The notes under the pieces were generated by a model. It ran no database searches and was not told where the DNA came from. It saw only the letters and a list, made by a program, of their open reading frames with translations. Of a stretch of DNA of 64,000 nt, positions 40,204 through 48,056 are shown piece after piece. The translations under genes and the position numbers were made by a program. Position 1 is the stretch's first letter. Every line of letters begins with the position of its first letter. The stretch lies in the NCBI RefSeq assembly GCF_009846865.1, contig NZ_WUWN01000008.1, positions 62,001 to 126,000 on the forward strand, in the 5' to 3' direction. The stretch is from Puerhibacterium puerhi (GTDB taxonomy: Bacteria > Actinomycetota > Actinomycetes > Actinomycetales > Cellulomonadaceae).

Positions 40204-40283
40204 GGCGAAACGCCCCGAGGTCAGGCAAGCCCGGGGCGTTTCGCCATAGTGAACACGTGTTGTATCGTGCGGAACGGACGATA
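40204..40283. promoter_or_regulatory. Divergent operator region, eda / IclR
   Basis: Three nested features. A 14-bp-arm inverted repeat (40204-40217 and 40232-40245, GGCGAAACGCCCCG and complement); a perfect palindrome AACACGTGTT (40252-40261); and TATCGT-N9-ACGATA (40263-40283), a 21-bp palindrome close to the iclR start. The last is the best candidate IclR-type operator. Assignment by position. Confidence 0.55.
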
Positions 40284-40300
40284 GCAGGAAGGAGCCCCGG

Positions 40301-41077
40301 ATGGCAGAGGCGAGCCCGATCGGGAGCGTCGACAAGGCGCTGACGACGCTCGACGCCCTCGCGCGGGCGGGCGCCGCCGGCGCGCCGCTGGCCGCGCTGG
40401 CGGCCGAGGTCGGCGTGAACAAGACGACGCTGCACCGCACCCTCGCGGCGCTGCGCCACCGCGGCTACGCCGAGCAGGCGCCCGACGGGCGGTACCGGCT
40501 CGGCGCCGCCGCCGTCGCGCTGGGCGCCACGTACCTGCACGAGGAGAACCTGCCCGAGCTGCTCCACCCGGCGCTGGCCGCCCTGTGCACCGAGGTCGGC
40601 GAGCTGGTCCACCTGGGAGCGCTCGCCGGGCGCGACATCGTCTACCTCGACAAGGTCGAGCCCCAGCGCGCGGTGCGCGTCTGGTCGGCGGTCGGGCGGC
40701 GTCGCCCTGCGGCCACCACCGCGCTCGGTCGCGCCTGGCTCGCCGCCCTCGAGTCGGCCACGGCACCGCTCGACGAGGCCGAGCTCGCCCGGTACGCCGA
40801 CGGCGTCACCTCGCCCGCCCGGCTGCGCCGGAGCCTCGACGTCGCCCACGCCCAGGGCTACGCGGAGGAGGACGAGGAGAACGAGGCCGGCATCGCCTGC
40901 GTCGCCGTCGCCGTGCTGCGCGCCGGGCGCCCGGTGGCCGCGGTGAGCATCACCGCGCCGGCCGAGCGGCTGGCGGGCGACGACCGGCGCGCGCGGGCGG
41001 CCGCGCTGCACGCGACGATGCCCGCACTGCTCCCACCAGGCCTCACGCTGGCCGGTCGTGAGAAGGTGAGCGCATGA
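40301..41077 (+). CDS. IclR family regulator of the KDG/KDPG operon
   Basis: 258 residues. N-terminal winged HTH (SVDKALTTLDALARAG ... VNKTTLHRTLAALRHRGY) and IclR effector domain from about 75 (YLHEENLPELLHPALAALCTEVGELVHLG, DIVYLDKVEPQRAVR, GIACVAVAVL). RBS AGGAAGGAG. Diverges from eda-kdgK, so it is probably a KdgR-like regulator sensing KDG or KDPG. Its stop overlaps the UspA start. Confidence 0.9.
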   Translation: MAEASPIGSVDKALTTLDALARAGAAGAPLAALAAEVGVNKTTLHRTLAALRHRGYAEQAPDGRYRLGAAAVALGATYLHEENLPELLHPALAALCTEVGELVHLGALAGRDIVYLDKVEPQRAVRVWSAVGRRRPAATTALGRAWLAALESATAPLDEAELARYADGVTSPARLRRSLDVAHAQGYAEEDEENEAGIACVAVAVLRAGRPVAAVSITAPAERLAGDDRRARAAALHATMPALLPPGLTLAGREKVSA

Positions 41078-41469
41078 CGGTGCTCGTGGCCTGCAACACG
41101 TCCGCGCACGGCGAGGCCGCCCTGCGCGCCGGCACCGCAGAGGCGGCGCGACGGCGGCTGCCGCTGGCGGTGCTCGTGCTCGACCCCCCGCCCGGCGGAG
41201 AGGCCACCGTGCCGTCGCCGCTCGCCGAGGCGCTCGCCGGCGTGCCCGACGACGTCGTGGTCGAGTCGGTGGCCTTCCGGCGCGAGGACGAGGAACCGGC
41301 GGACGCCATCCTCGACGCGGTCGACGCCGTCGCGGCGACGCTCGTGGTGGTCGGCTCGCGCAAGCGCTCGAGCGACGGCACGTTCATGATGGGCACCACG
41401 ACGCAGCGGGTCCTGCTCGACGCCCCCGCTCCCGTGCTCGTCGTCAAGGACGTGTACGACACGCCCTGA
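41074..41469 (+). CDS. Universal stress protein (UspA family)
   Basis: 131 residues, single Usp domain. The ATP-binding-type motif is recognisable as VVVGSRKRSSDGTFMMGTTTQRVLLDAPAPVLVV, so it probably binds a nucleotide. ATGA overlap with the IclR gene indicates co-translation, an unusual partner for an IclR regulator. Role presumably stress or energy signalling; no specific target can be named. Confidence 0.85.
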   Translation: MTVLVACNTSAHGEAALRAGTAEAARRRLPLAVLVLDPPPGGEATVPSPLAEALAGVPDDVVVESVAFRREDEEPADAILDAVDAVAATLVVVGSRKRSSDGTFMMGTTTQRVLLDAPAPVLVVKDVYDTP

Positions 41470-41500
41470 CCCGCGCGGCCGGTGTGGCCCGCGTCACCGC

Positions 41501-41506
41501 TACGGT
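41501..41506 (+). promoter_or_regulatory. Leaderless-type -10 box of the alanine symporter gene
   Basis: TACGGT, eight bases before the ATG; no ribosome site is present between them. Confidence 0.5.
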
Positions 41507-41514
41507 GGCGCGCC

Positions 41515-42930
41515 ATGGACGCGATCGCCGATGCCGTCTCCACCGTCGGGTCCTTCGTCTGGGGCCCCTTCCTCCTCATCCCGTTGCTGCTGGGCACGGG
41601 CCTCTACCTGACCGTCCGGCTGCGCGGCGTGCAGTTCCGCACGCTGGGGCCGGCCCTGCGCCTCGGGCTGCTGCAGCGCCGGGAGAAGGACCAGGGCGGC
41701 CAGGGCGACATCTCGCACTACCAGGCGCTCACCACGGCCCTGGCGGCCACGGTGGGCGTCGGCAACATCGCCGGCGTCGCCACCGCGATCGGCATCGGCG
41801 GCCCCGGCGCCCTGTTCTGGATGTGGGTCACCGGCCTGCTCGGCATGGCCTCCAAGTACTCCGAGGCGTTCCTCGGCTCGAAGTTCCGCGTCGTCGACGA
41901 GCGCGGCGAGCAGCGTGGCGGCCCGCAGGAGTACCTCAAGCGCGCCATCCCCGGCCCGCTCGGCAAGGTCCTGGCCGTCACGTTCGCCGTGTTCGCGGCG
42001 CTGGCCGCGTTCGGCATCGGCAACATGACCCAGACGAACACGATCGCCCACTCGCTCGACGACACGTTCGGCGTGCCGCCGCTCGTCACGGGACTCGTCA
42101 TCGTGGTGTTCGTCGGCGTCGTCCTGCTCGGCGGGATCAAGCGCATCGGCGCCGTCACGGCGTCCTTCGTGCCGGTGATGATCATCTTCTACGTCGTGGC
42201 AGGCCTGCTGGTGCTGGCCGCCAACCTGTCCGCGATCCCGGGCGCCCTCGCCCTCGTCTTCACCGACGCGTTCACCGGCACCGCGGCGACCGGCGGGTTC
42301 GTGGGCTCCACCGTGGCGATGGCGCTGCAGTTCGGCGTGGCCCGGGGTCTGTTCTCCAACGAGTCCGGCCTGGGCTCGGCCGCCATCGTCGCGGCCGCCG
42401 CCAAGACCCACCACCCGGTGCGCCAGGGCCTGGTCTCGATGACCCAGACCTTCATCGACACGATCATCGTGGTGTCCTTCACCGGCCTGGTCATCATCAC
42501 GTCCGGCGCCTGGGAGTCGGGCGCCGAGGGCGCCGCCATGACCGCCGAGGCGATGTCCACCGGGCCGCTCGCGTCCGTGGGCGCCGCCGTCGTGGCCGTC
42601 GCCGTCGTCTTCTTCGCGCTGTCCACCGTGATCGGGTGGGCCTACTACGGCGAGCGCTGCGCCACGACGCTGCTGGGCATCCGCGCCTCGTTCCCCTACC
42701 GCGCCGTCTTCACGCTCGTGTGCCTGGTCGGCGCGCTGTGGGAGCTGGAGCTCGTGTGGGGCGTCGCCGACATCCTCAACGGCCTGATGGCGCTGCCGAA
42801 CCTCATCGGCCTGCTGATCCTCTCCGGGCTGATCGCGCGCGAGACACGCGCGTACCTGGCCCGCGACCCCAGGCTCACGGACCCGCCCGCGGGCCTGGAC
42901 GACCCCGCGGTCGTGGACGCCTCGCGCTGA
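41515..42930 (+). CDS. Sodium:alanine symporter family protein (AGCS)
   Basis: 471 residues and about eleven membrane segments. AGCS signatures: GVGNIAGVATAIGIGGPGALFWMW (about 85-108, the family consensus GxGNxxGVxxAIxxGGPGAxFWMW), GLLGMASKYSEAFLG, FGVARGLFSNESGLGSA and TVIGWAYYGERC. It imports alanine or glycine with Na+. No Shine-Dalgarno precedes the ATG; the -10 box eight bases upstream points to a leaderless mRNA. Monocistronic. Confidence 0.92.
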   Translation: MDAIADAVSTVGSFVWGPFLLIPLLLGTGLYLTVRLRGVQFRTLGPALRLGLLQRREKDQGGQGDISHYQALTTALAATVGVGNIAGVATAIGIGGPGALFWMWVTGLLGMASKYSEAFLGSKFRVVDERGEQRGGPQEYLKRAIPGPLGKVLAVTFAVFAALAAFGIGNMTQTNTIAHSLDDTFGVPPLVTGLVIVVFVGVVLLGGIKRIGAVTASFVPVMIIFYVVAGLLVLAANLSAIPGALALVFTDAFTGTAATGGFVGSTVAMALQFGVARGLFSNESGLGSAAIVAAAAKTHHPVRQGLVSMTQTFIDTIIVVSFTGLVIITSGAWESGAEGAAMTAEAMSTGPLASVGAAVVAVAVVFFALSTVIGWAYYGERCATTLLGIRASFPYRAVFTLVCLVGALWELELVWGVADILNGLMALPNLIGLLILSGLIARETRAYLARDPRLTDPPAGLDDPAVVDASR

Positions 42931-42980
42931 CGGCGGCGCGGCGGGCCGCCCGCTGACGGCGCGCGCAGGCCGGCACGGCC

Positions 42981-43739
42981 TCAGGCCGACCGAGCGGTGC
43001 CCTCTTCCTCGGCGGCACCGCCGGGCGGCGCCGTCGCGGCGGAGAGCATCTCGCGGGCCTGCTCGGCGGCGCGCGCGATGCTCTCGTTGACGAAGTCCAT
43101 GAAGAGCGCCATCTTCTCGAGCCGGACCCCGGCGGGCGAGTCGTGCCCCAGGACGGCCACGCCGTGGCGTGCCGCCTCGGCGATCTGGGCGTTGGCGCGC
43201 ACCGCCGCGGTCATCGACTGGTACCAGACCTCGTTGTCCGCCACGTAGCGCTCGCGCCGGCCGTCGATCCGCTCCCGCTGCACGAGGCCGTGGACCTCGA
43301 GGAGCGCGATCGCCTTGGAGACGGACGCCGGGCTGACCTGGAGGCGCGCGACGAGCTCGGCCGCCGTGAGGCTGCCCGCGTCGGACGTGTAGAGGCAGGT
43401 GAGCACGCTCGACGCCATGCGCGGCAGCCCCTGCTGCATGAAGAGGGTGGTGAAGACCTCCTCGAGCTCGCGCACCGCGCGCGCGTCGCGGCCGTCGGTC
43501 TGCGCCAGGCCCTGCGGGCTGCGTAGCGCCCCCGGCCGACGCCGGCGGGCGCGCCGGTCGGTCGCGCGCTGGGCCAGGTCGGGGCGGTAGGCGGCGGGCC
43601 CGCCGTTGCGCATCACCTCGCGCGTGACGGTCGACGTGGGCCGGTCGAGGCGCCGCGCGATCTCCGCGTAGGGAAGGTCCTCGGCCAGCCCGAGCGCGAT
43701 CTGCTGGCGTTCCTGCTGCGTGAGCCTGCCACCTGGCAT
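42981..43739 (-). CDS. MarR/GbsR-like regulator with IS30-type N-terminal HTH
   Basis: 252 residues. Residues 1-67 are an IS30-transposase-type HTH (LTQQERQQIALGLAEDLPYAEIARRLDRPTSTVTREVMRNGG), including the downstream [19 protein letters not shown] basic stretch. From about 85 comes a MarR/GbsR winged helix (QGLPRMASSVLTCLYTSDAGSLTAAELVARLQVSPASVSKAIALLEVHGLV) and a helical dimerisation tail. It is a regulator with two DNA-binding units, not a transposase: no DDE domain. RBS GGAGGGG. Diverges from DUF4097 and an ABC exporter, its likely targets. Confidence 0.88.
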   Translation of the reverse strand: MPGGRLTQQERQQIALGLAEDLPYAEIARRLDRPTSTVTREVMRNGGPAAYRPDLAQRATDRRARRRRPGALRSPQGLAQTDGRDARAVRELEEVFTTLFMQQGLPRMASSVLTCLYTSDAGSLTAAELVARLQVSPASVSKAIALLEVHGLVQRERIDGRRERYVADNEVWYQSMTAAVRANAQIAEAARHGVAVLGHDSPAGVRLEKMALFMDFVNESIARAAEQAREMLSAATAPPGGAAEEEGTARSA

Positions 43740-43838
43740 CCTCGTCCCCTCCCGGCGCGTGCGTGGAGCCCACAGTAGCGTTCACCGCTCACGCATTGCA
43801 ACGTCGAACCGTGCGCACAGTTGCGTTGACTACAGACC

Positions 43839-43929
43839 TGTTGCAACAAAAAATGGGCGTCTAGCAGTACTGATGCATAGTAAGTGCAACATTGTCGTTG
43901 CCGCCCATGGAAACGCACCGTAGCGTTTC
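43839..43929. promoter_or_regulatory. Operator region upstream of DUF4097 / ABC exporter
   Basis: AT-rich compared with its surroundings. It contains the palindrome TGTTGCAACA (43839-43848) and GAAACGC-accgta-GCGTTTC (43910-43929, 7-bp perfect arms), with a further GGAAACGAG half-site at 43937. The second palindrome is the best candidate site for the IS30-HTH/MarR regulator. Confidence 0.6.
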
Positions 43930-43972
43930 TGGTGTCGGAAACGAGACGCACCACCGAGCACAGGAGCTGAGC

Positions 43973-44635
43973 ATGCACACCTTCGACACCCCCGCCCCGG
44001 TCTCCGCGGTCCTCGACGTCCCCGCCGGGCGCGTCGAGCTCGTCGCCACCGACCGGGCCGACACGACCGTCGAGATCCGCCCGGTGGACGCCTCGAACCG
44101 CCACGACGTCAAGGCCGCCGAGCGCACCGTCGTCGAGCACCGGGACGGGACGCTGCGCGTCACCACCCCGACGAAGCACGACCACCTCGGCCCCTCGGGC
44201 GCCGTCGCGGTGACCGTCCGGCTGCCCTCCGGCTCGCACCTCGAGGCCAGGGTCGCCGCCGCCGACGTCCGCGGATCCGGGCGCCTCGGTGACGTCACCG
44301 TCGAGGCGGCGCAGGGCACGATCACGCTCGACGAGGCGGCGAGCGCCCGCCTCGCCACGCTCGCCGGCGACGTCTCGGTCGGCCGCCTGGGCGGGGCGGC
44401 GCAGGTCAGCACCGCCAAGGGCGACATCACGGTCGCCGAGGCCGTGCGCGGTGCGCTCACCCTGACCACCCAGGCCGGCGACGTGTCGGTCGGCGCCGCC
44501 CCCGGGGTGTCGGCCTCCCTGGACGCCGGCACGGGCTACGGCCGGGTCAGCAACGCGCTCGTCAACGCCGGCACCGTCGAGCTGGAGATCCGCGCCACCA
44601 CCGCCTACGGCGACATCAGCGCCCGCAGCCTCTGA
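43973..44635 (+). CDS. DUF4097 family beta-repeat protein
   Basis: 220 residues, start ATG with AGGAGC ahead. A pentapeptide-like right-handed beta pattern recurs: RVELVATDRAD, GDVTVEAAQGTITL, LAGDVSVGRLGGAAQVSTAKGDITVAEA, TQAGDVSVGAAPG, YGDISARS, as DUF4097 (adhesin-like/DUF4098) proteins show. Cytoplasmic, since no signal peptide is seen. First gene before an ABC exporter pair; the family often sits beside such exporters and a MarR-like or PadR regulator, but its function is unknown. Confidence 0.85.
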   Translation: MHTFDTPAPVSAVLDVPAGRVELVATDRADTTVEIRPVDASNRHDVKAAERTVVEHRDGTLRVTTPTKHDHLGPSGAVAVTVRLPSGSHLEARVAAADVRGSGRLGDVTVEAAQGTITLDEAASARLATLAGDVSVGRLGGAAQVSTAKGDITVAEAVRGALTLTTQAGDVSVGAAPGVSASLDAGTGYGRVSNALVNAGTVELEIRATTAYGDISARSL

Positions 44636-44689
44636 GGTACGTCCGGCACGCCGTGCCCCCGCCACGTCAACCCCCGCGAAGGAGCATCC

Positions 44690-45562
44690 ATGCCCACCAC
44701 CGCCCGAGGCCTCGCCATCGAGGCGCGCGGCCTGCGCAAGTCCTACCGGTCCAAGGCCGGCGAGCAGCTCGTGCTCGACGGCGTCGACCTGGTCGTGCCC
44801 GCCGGCACGGTCACCGCCCTGCTCGGCCCGAACGGCGCCGGCAAGACCACCACCGTCGGCGTCCTGTCGACCCTGCTCGCGCCCGACGCGGGCACCGTCC
44901 GCGTCGCCGGCTACGACGTCGTCCGCGAGCCCGACGCCGTGCGCGCCGTGATCGGCGTCACCGGCCAGATCACCGCCGTCGACGACCTGCTCACCGGCGC
45001 CGAGAACCTGCGTCTCATGGCCGACCTCAACCACCTGGGCCGCGCCGCGGGGCGCCGGCGCACCGCGGACCTGCTCGAGCGGTTCGGGCTGACGGACGCC
45101 GCGGCCAAGCCCGTGTCGACCTACTCCGGCGGGATGAAGCGCAAGCTCGACCTGGCCATGACCCTCGTGGGCTCGCCGTCGGTCGTCTTCCTCGACGAGC
45201 CGACCACCGGGCTGGACCCGCGCAGCCGCCGCACCCTGTGGGCCGAGGTGCGCGCCCTGGTCGCCGAGGGCACCACGATCCTGCTCACCACCCAGTACCT
45301 CGAGGAGGCCGACCAGCTCGCGGACTCCGTCGCCGTGCTGCACGGCGGCCGCGTCGTCGCCGAGGGCACCCCGGCCGAGCTCAAGCAGGTGCACGACGCC
45401 GGCACGCTCGACGACGTGTTCCTCGCCCTCACCGAACCGCCCGCCGACGACCCGGCGGAGGACTCCGCCGACGCCACCGGCGTCGGCGCACGCTCCGGCA
45501 CCACCGCCGGCCCGACCGACAGCCCGACCGACAGCCCGACCGACAGGGAGAACGCCCGATGA
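44690..45562 (+). CDS. ABC exporter ATP-binding protein, daunorubicin-resistance type
   Basis: 290 residues. Walker [10 protein letters not shown] (46-54), Q-loop [17 protein letters not shown], signature [12 protein letters not shown], Walker [17 protein letters not shown], and the [16 protein letters not shown]-terminal motif of DrrA-like ATPases. A polar tail with a 12-bp tandem DNA repeat (encoding TDSP) follows. RBS AAGGAG. Stop overlaps the permease ATG. Confidence 0.93.
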   Translation: MPTTARGLAIEARGLRKSYRSKAGEQLVLDGVDLVVPAGTVTALLGPNGAGKTTTVGVLSTLLAPDAGTVRVAGYDVVREPDAVRAVIGVTGQITAVDDLLTGAENLRLMADLNHLGRAAGRRRTADLLERFGLTDAAAKPVSTYSGGMKRKLDLAMTLVGSPSVVFLDEPTTGLDPRSRRTLWAEVRALVAEGTTILLTTQYLEEADQLADSVAVLHGGRVVAEGTPAELKQVHDAGTLDDVFLALTEPPADDPAEDSADATGVGARSGTTAGPTDSPTDSPTDRENAR

Positions 45563-46395
45563 CCGCCGTCGCCACCCCCGTGCCCGTGACCGCGCGCCCC
45601 CGGCCGGTCGCCGACGTCTCGACCATGCTGCGCCGCAGCCTCCTGCGCGCGGTGCGCTACCCGGGCCTGACCGTGTTCCTGGTCGCCGGCCCGCTCGTCA
45701 TGCTGCTGCTGTTCGTCTACGTGTTCGGCGGGGCCTTCGGCGCCGGCGTGAGCGCCGGGGCCGCCCCCGGGGCCGAGAGCCGTGCCGCCTACCTGGACTA
45801 CATCACGCCGACCCTCCTGGTCATGACCGTCGTCGGCGGCGCGACGTCGGTGGCCGTGAGCGCCGCCATGGACGCCGCCGGCGGGATCATGGCGCGGTTC
45901 CGGACGATGGCGATCGCCCCGGGGTCGGTGCTGTCCGGGCACGTGCTCGGGTTCGCCGTGCAGGCCCTGGCGGCGCTGGTGCTCGTGCTCGCCGCCGCCG
46001 TCGCCATGGGCTACCGCCCCGACGCCGGCCCCCTCGACTGGCTCGCGCTGCTCGGGCTGTCCGTGCTGCTGGCGCTCGCCCTGAACTGGCTGTGCGTCGC
46101 GATGGGCCTGAACGCCCGGAGCGTGGAGACGGCCAGCAACACGCCGATGCTCCTGCTCCTCCTGCCGTTCCTGGGCAGCGGGTTCGTGCCCGTCGAGACG
46201 ATGCCGACGCCCGTGCGCTGGTTCGCCGAGCACCAGCCGTTCACGCCGATCATCGAGACTGCGCGCGGGCTGCTCGCCGGCGGAGCCGGGCTCGAGGGCT
46301 CCGTGGCGGTGCAGGCCGTCGCCTGGTGCGTCGTCATCGGGGTCGCCGGCTACGCCTGGGCGCGCGCGCTCTTCCGCCGCGAGCGGCGCGCCTGA
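45559..46395 (+). CDS. ABC exporter permease, ABC-2 type
   Basis: 278 residues and six membrane segments of the DrrB type: [54 protein letters not shown] (the conserved DxxxGxxxRFRxxPI region), [31 protein letters not shown]. Partner of the ATPase by ATGA coupling. Substrate unknown. Followed by a 13-bp repeat and a strong hairpin. Confidence 0.9.
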   Translation: MTAVATPVPVTARPRPVADVSTMLRRSLLRAVRYPGLTVFLVAGPLVMLLLFVYVFGGAFGAGVSAGAAPGAESRAAYLDYITPTLLVMTVVGGATSVAVSAAMDAAGGIMARFRTMAIAPGSVLSGHVLGFAVQALAALVLVLAAAVAMGYRPDAGPLDWLALLGLSVLLALALNWLCVAMGLNARSVETASNTPMLLLLLPFLGSGFVPVETMPTPVRWFAEHQPFTPIIETARGLLAGGAGLEGSVAVQAVAWCVVIGVAGYAWARALFRRERRA

Positions 46396-46402
46396 CCGCC
46401 GG

Positions 46403-46437
46403 GCCCGACACCCAGGCCCGACACCCAGGCCCGACAC
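46403..46437. repeat. 13-bp direct repeat after the ABC exporter
   Basis: Two full copies of GCCCGACACCCAG (46403-46415, 46416-46428) and a partial third, leading into the terminator hairpin. Confidence 0.7.
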
Positions 46438-46478
46438 GCGGGTGCCCGGACGTCCCGCAGGGACGCCCGGGCACCCGC
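46438..46478. terminator. Bidirectional hairpin between ABC exporter and binding lipoprotein
   Basis: Arms GCGGGTGCCCGG and CGTCCC (46438-46456) pair with GGGACG and CCGGGCACCCGC (46460-46478) across one mismatch and a 3-nt loop. It lies between convergent genes. Confidence 0.75.
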
Positions 46479-46490
46479 GCGACGCTCGGC

Positions 46491-47369
46491 TCAGCCGAGC
46501 TCGGGGATGTCGTCGGACTTGAGCCACTGCGTGCGCAGCTGCGCCAGCGTGCCGTCCGCCTCCAGCGCGTCCACGGCCTGCGACACGCACGGCGTCAGGG
46601 CGGACCCCTCGTCCAGCACCAGGCCGAGCTGCTCCGGGTCGCCCACGGCGGGCAGCGTGCCGATCACCTGGGTGTCCGGGAAGTACACCGTGGAGGCGGC
46701 GACGCCCTGGTCGACGTCCATCACCATGGCGTCGACCTGGCCGGCCGACAGGGCCTGCATGCCGTCGCCCGCGGCGTTGAACGGCACCACCTCGACGGCG
46801 TCGCCCCACGCGGCCTCGGCGGCGTCGAGCGAGGTCTGCGCGGCGGTCACGCCCACCTTCGCGCCCTCGAGGTCGGCGAGCGTCCTCGCGCCGGCGTACG
46901 GGCCGTCGTCGGCGACGATGACGCCCTGGCGGGTGGTGAGGTACGGGCTGGAGAAGTCGACCGCGCTCTCGCGCTCGGGCGTGATCGTCGTCTGGTAGGC
47001 GGCGATGTCGAACGGCTTCTGCGCGGGCGCGATGATCTGGTCGAACGTCACGTCGACCCACTCGACGGCGTCGCGCTCGTAGCCGAGCTGCTCGGCGACG
47101 GCGTACACCAGCGCGGACTCGAAGCCCTCGCCCGAGTCCTTCTCCCCCACGTACCAGGGCTCGTACGGGTCGCCGGCACCCACGGTCAGGACCCCGTCGG
47201 TCAGGGTCGGCAGGGCGCCCGGCTCGCAGGACGGCGACGCCGACGCCGACGCCGACGCGGCGGCGTCGGTGCCGCCTTGGGTGCCGCCGTCGGACGCCGT
47301 GCAGCCGGCGAGGGCCAGGACGGACGCCGCCGCGACGGCGAGCGACGGGACGAGGCGGGAGCTGCGCAT
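46491..47369 (-). CDS. Polar amino-acid ABC transporter substrate-binding lipoprotein (orphan)
   Basis: 292 residues. Lipobox LALAGC with Cys23, a Ser/Ala linker, then a family 3 solute-binding domain: PYEPWYVGEKDSGEGFESALVYAVAEQLGY, DVTFDQIIAPAQKPFDIAAYQTTITPERESAVDFSSPYL. The fold and DFSSPYL motif fit amino-acid binding proteins. No permease or ATPase gene adjoins it, so it may serve a distant transporter or act as a sensor. Its ATG lies six bases after TAGGCT, suggesting a leaderless mRNA. Confidence 0.88.
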   Translation of the reverse strand: MRSSRLVPSLAVAAASVLALAGCTASDGGTQGGTDAAASASASASPSCEPGALPTLTDGVLTVGAGDPYEPWYVGEKDSGEGFESALVYAVAEQLGYERDAVEWVDVTFDQIIAPAQKPFDIAAYQTTITPERESAVDFSSPYLTTRQGVIVADDGPYAGARTLADLEGAKVGVTAAQTSLDAAEAAWGDAVEVVPFNAAGDGMQALSAGQVDAMVMDVDQGVAASTVYFPDTQVIGTLPAVGDPEQLGLVLDEGSALTPCVSQAVDALEADGTLAQLRTQWLKSDDIPELG

Positions 47370-47375
47370 GCGTCG

Positions 47376-47381
47376 AGCCTA
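47376..47381 (-). promoter_or_regulatory. Leaderless-type -10 box of the amino-acid binding protein gene
   Basis: TAGGCT (minus strand), six bases before the ATG. Confidence 0.45.
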
Positions 47382-47446
47382 GGCTGCCTGGTCCGGCGCG
47401 CCAGCACCCCGCCCGTGCTGCTCGTCACACGGGCGGGGTGCCGCCC

Positions 47447-47953
47447 TCATCCGTGCACGTGCCCCGCCACGCCGGTCGCGGCCGTGATGTCCCGCTGCGC
47501 CTGGCCCAGCAGGGTGTCGGCGAGCCGCCGCAGCGCCCGGCCGGCGGCGATCTCGTCGCCGACCACGACGTTCGCGGCGTCGGCCGGGTCCTTGCGGGCC
47601 TGCCCCACCGAGCGCAGGCTGCCCACGTCGCCCGCGACGAGCGTGGCCTCCGCCGTCGTGCTCGGGCCGGCCTCGACCATCGTCACCTGCACGTGCCACG
47701 TCCGGGTGCGTGGGTGCTGCGTCCCGCTGTCGGCCTGGCCGCCCTCGGCCTGCCCGCCGTCGGCCCGGCGGCCGGGCTGGACCAGGCTGTCGCTCCCGGG
47801 GAAGACGAGCGTCTCCTCGCCGGTGTCGCGCCAGCGCACCCGGAACGGCGGCGCCCCGTCCGGGCCGCGCACCTCCGTGATCGTCCCGTCGCGCACGACG
47901 CCGCCCACGTGCCCCGACGCCAGCACGATCCGGTCTCCCACCGTCGCCCTCAT
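47447..47953 (-). CDS. DUF1918 / DUF1876 two-domain protein
   Basis: 168 residues. N-terminal DUF1918 (MRATVGDRIVLASGHVGGVVRDGTITEVRGPDGAPPFRVRW), an SH3-like barrel, and after a Gln/Gly-rich linker (about 60-80) a DUF1876 domain (TWHVQVTMVEAGPSTTAEATLVAGD ... LRRLADTLLGQAQRDI). Each domain usually occurs as a separate small protein; the fusion is less common. Both are actinobacterial and of unknown function. Cytoplasmic. Confidence 0.83.
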   Translation of the reverse strand: MRATVGDRIVLASGHVGGVVRDGTITEVRGPDGAPPFRVRWRDTGEETLVFPGSDSLVQPGRRADGGQAEGGQADSGTQHPRTRTWHVQVTMVEAGPSTTAEATLVAGDVGSLRSVGQARKDPADAANVVVGDEIAAGRALRRLADTLLGQAQRDITAATGVAGHVHG

Positions 47954-48056
47954 CGTCGTCCCTCCGTCTCGCCGTCGAGTGGTCCGGACAGGTCCATCAT
48001 GCGTCCGCGACCCGCCCGCGCGGGAGAGCGCCCGTCGACGGGACCGGCGACCGGGG

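Noticed and set aside
42981-43739. IS30 transposase
   Set aside because: Only the HTH is present; there is no DDE catalytic domain, no terminal inverted repeats and the remainder is MarR-like.
43720-43923. 67-codon open frame in the divergent promoter region
   Set aside because: It spans the AT-rich operator area, has poor codon use and no ribosome site.
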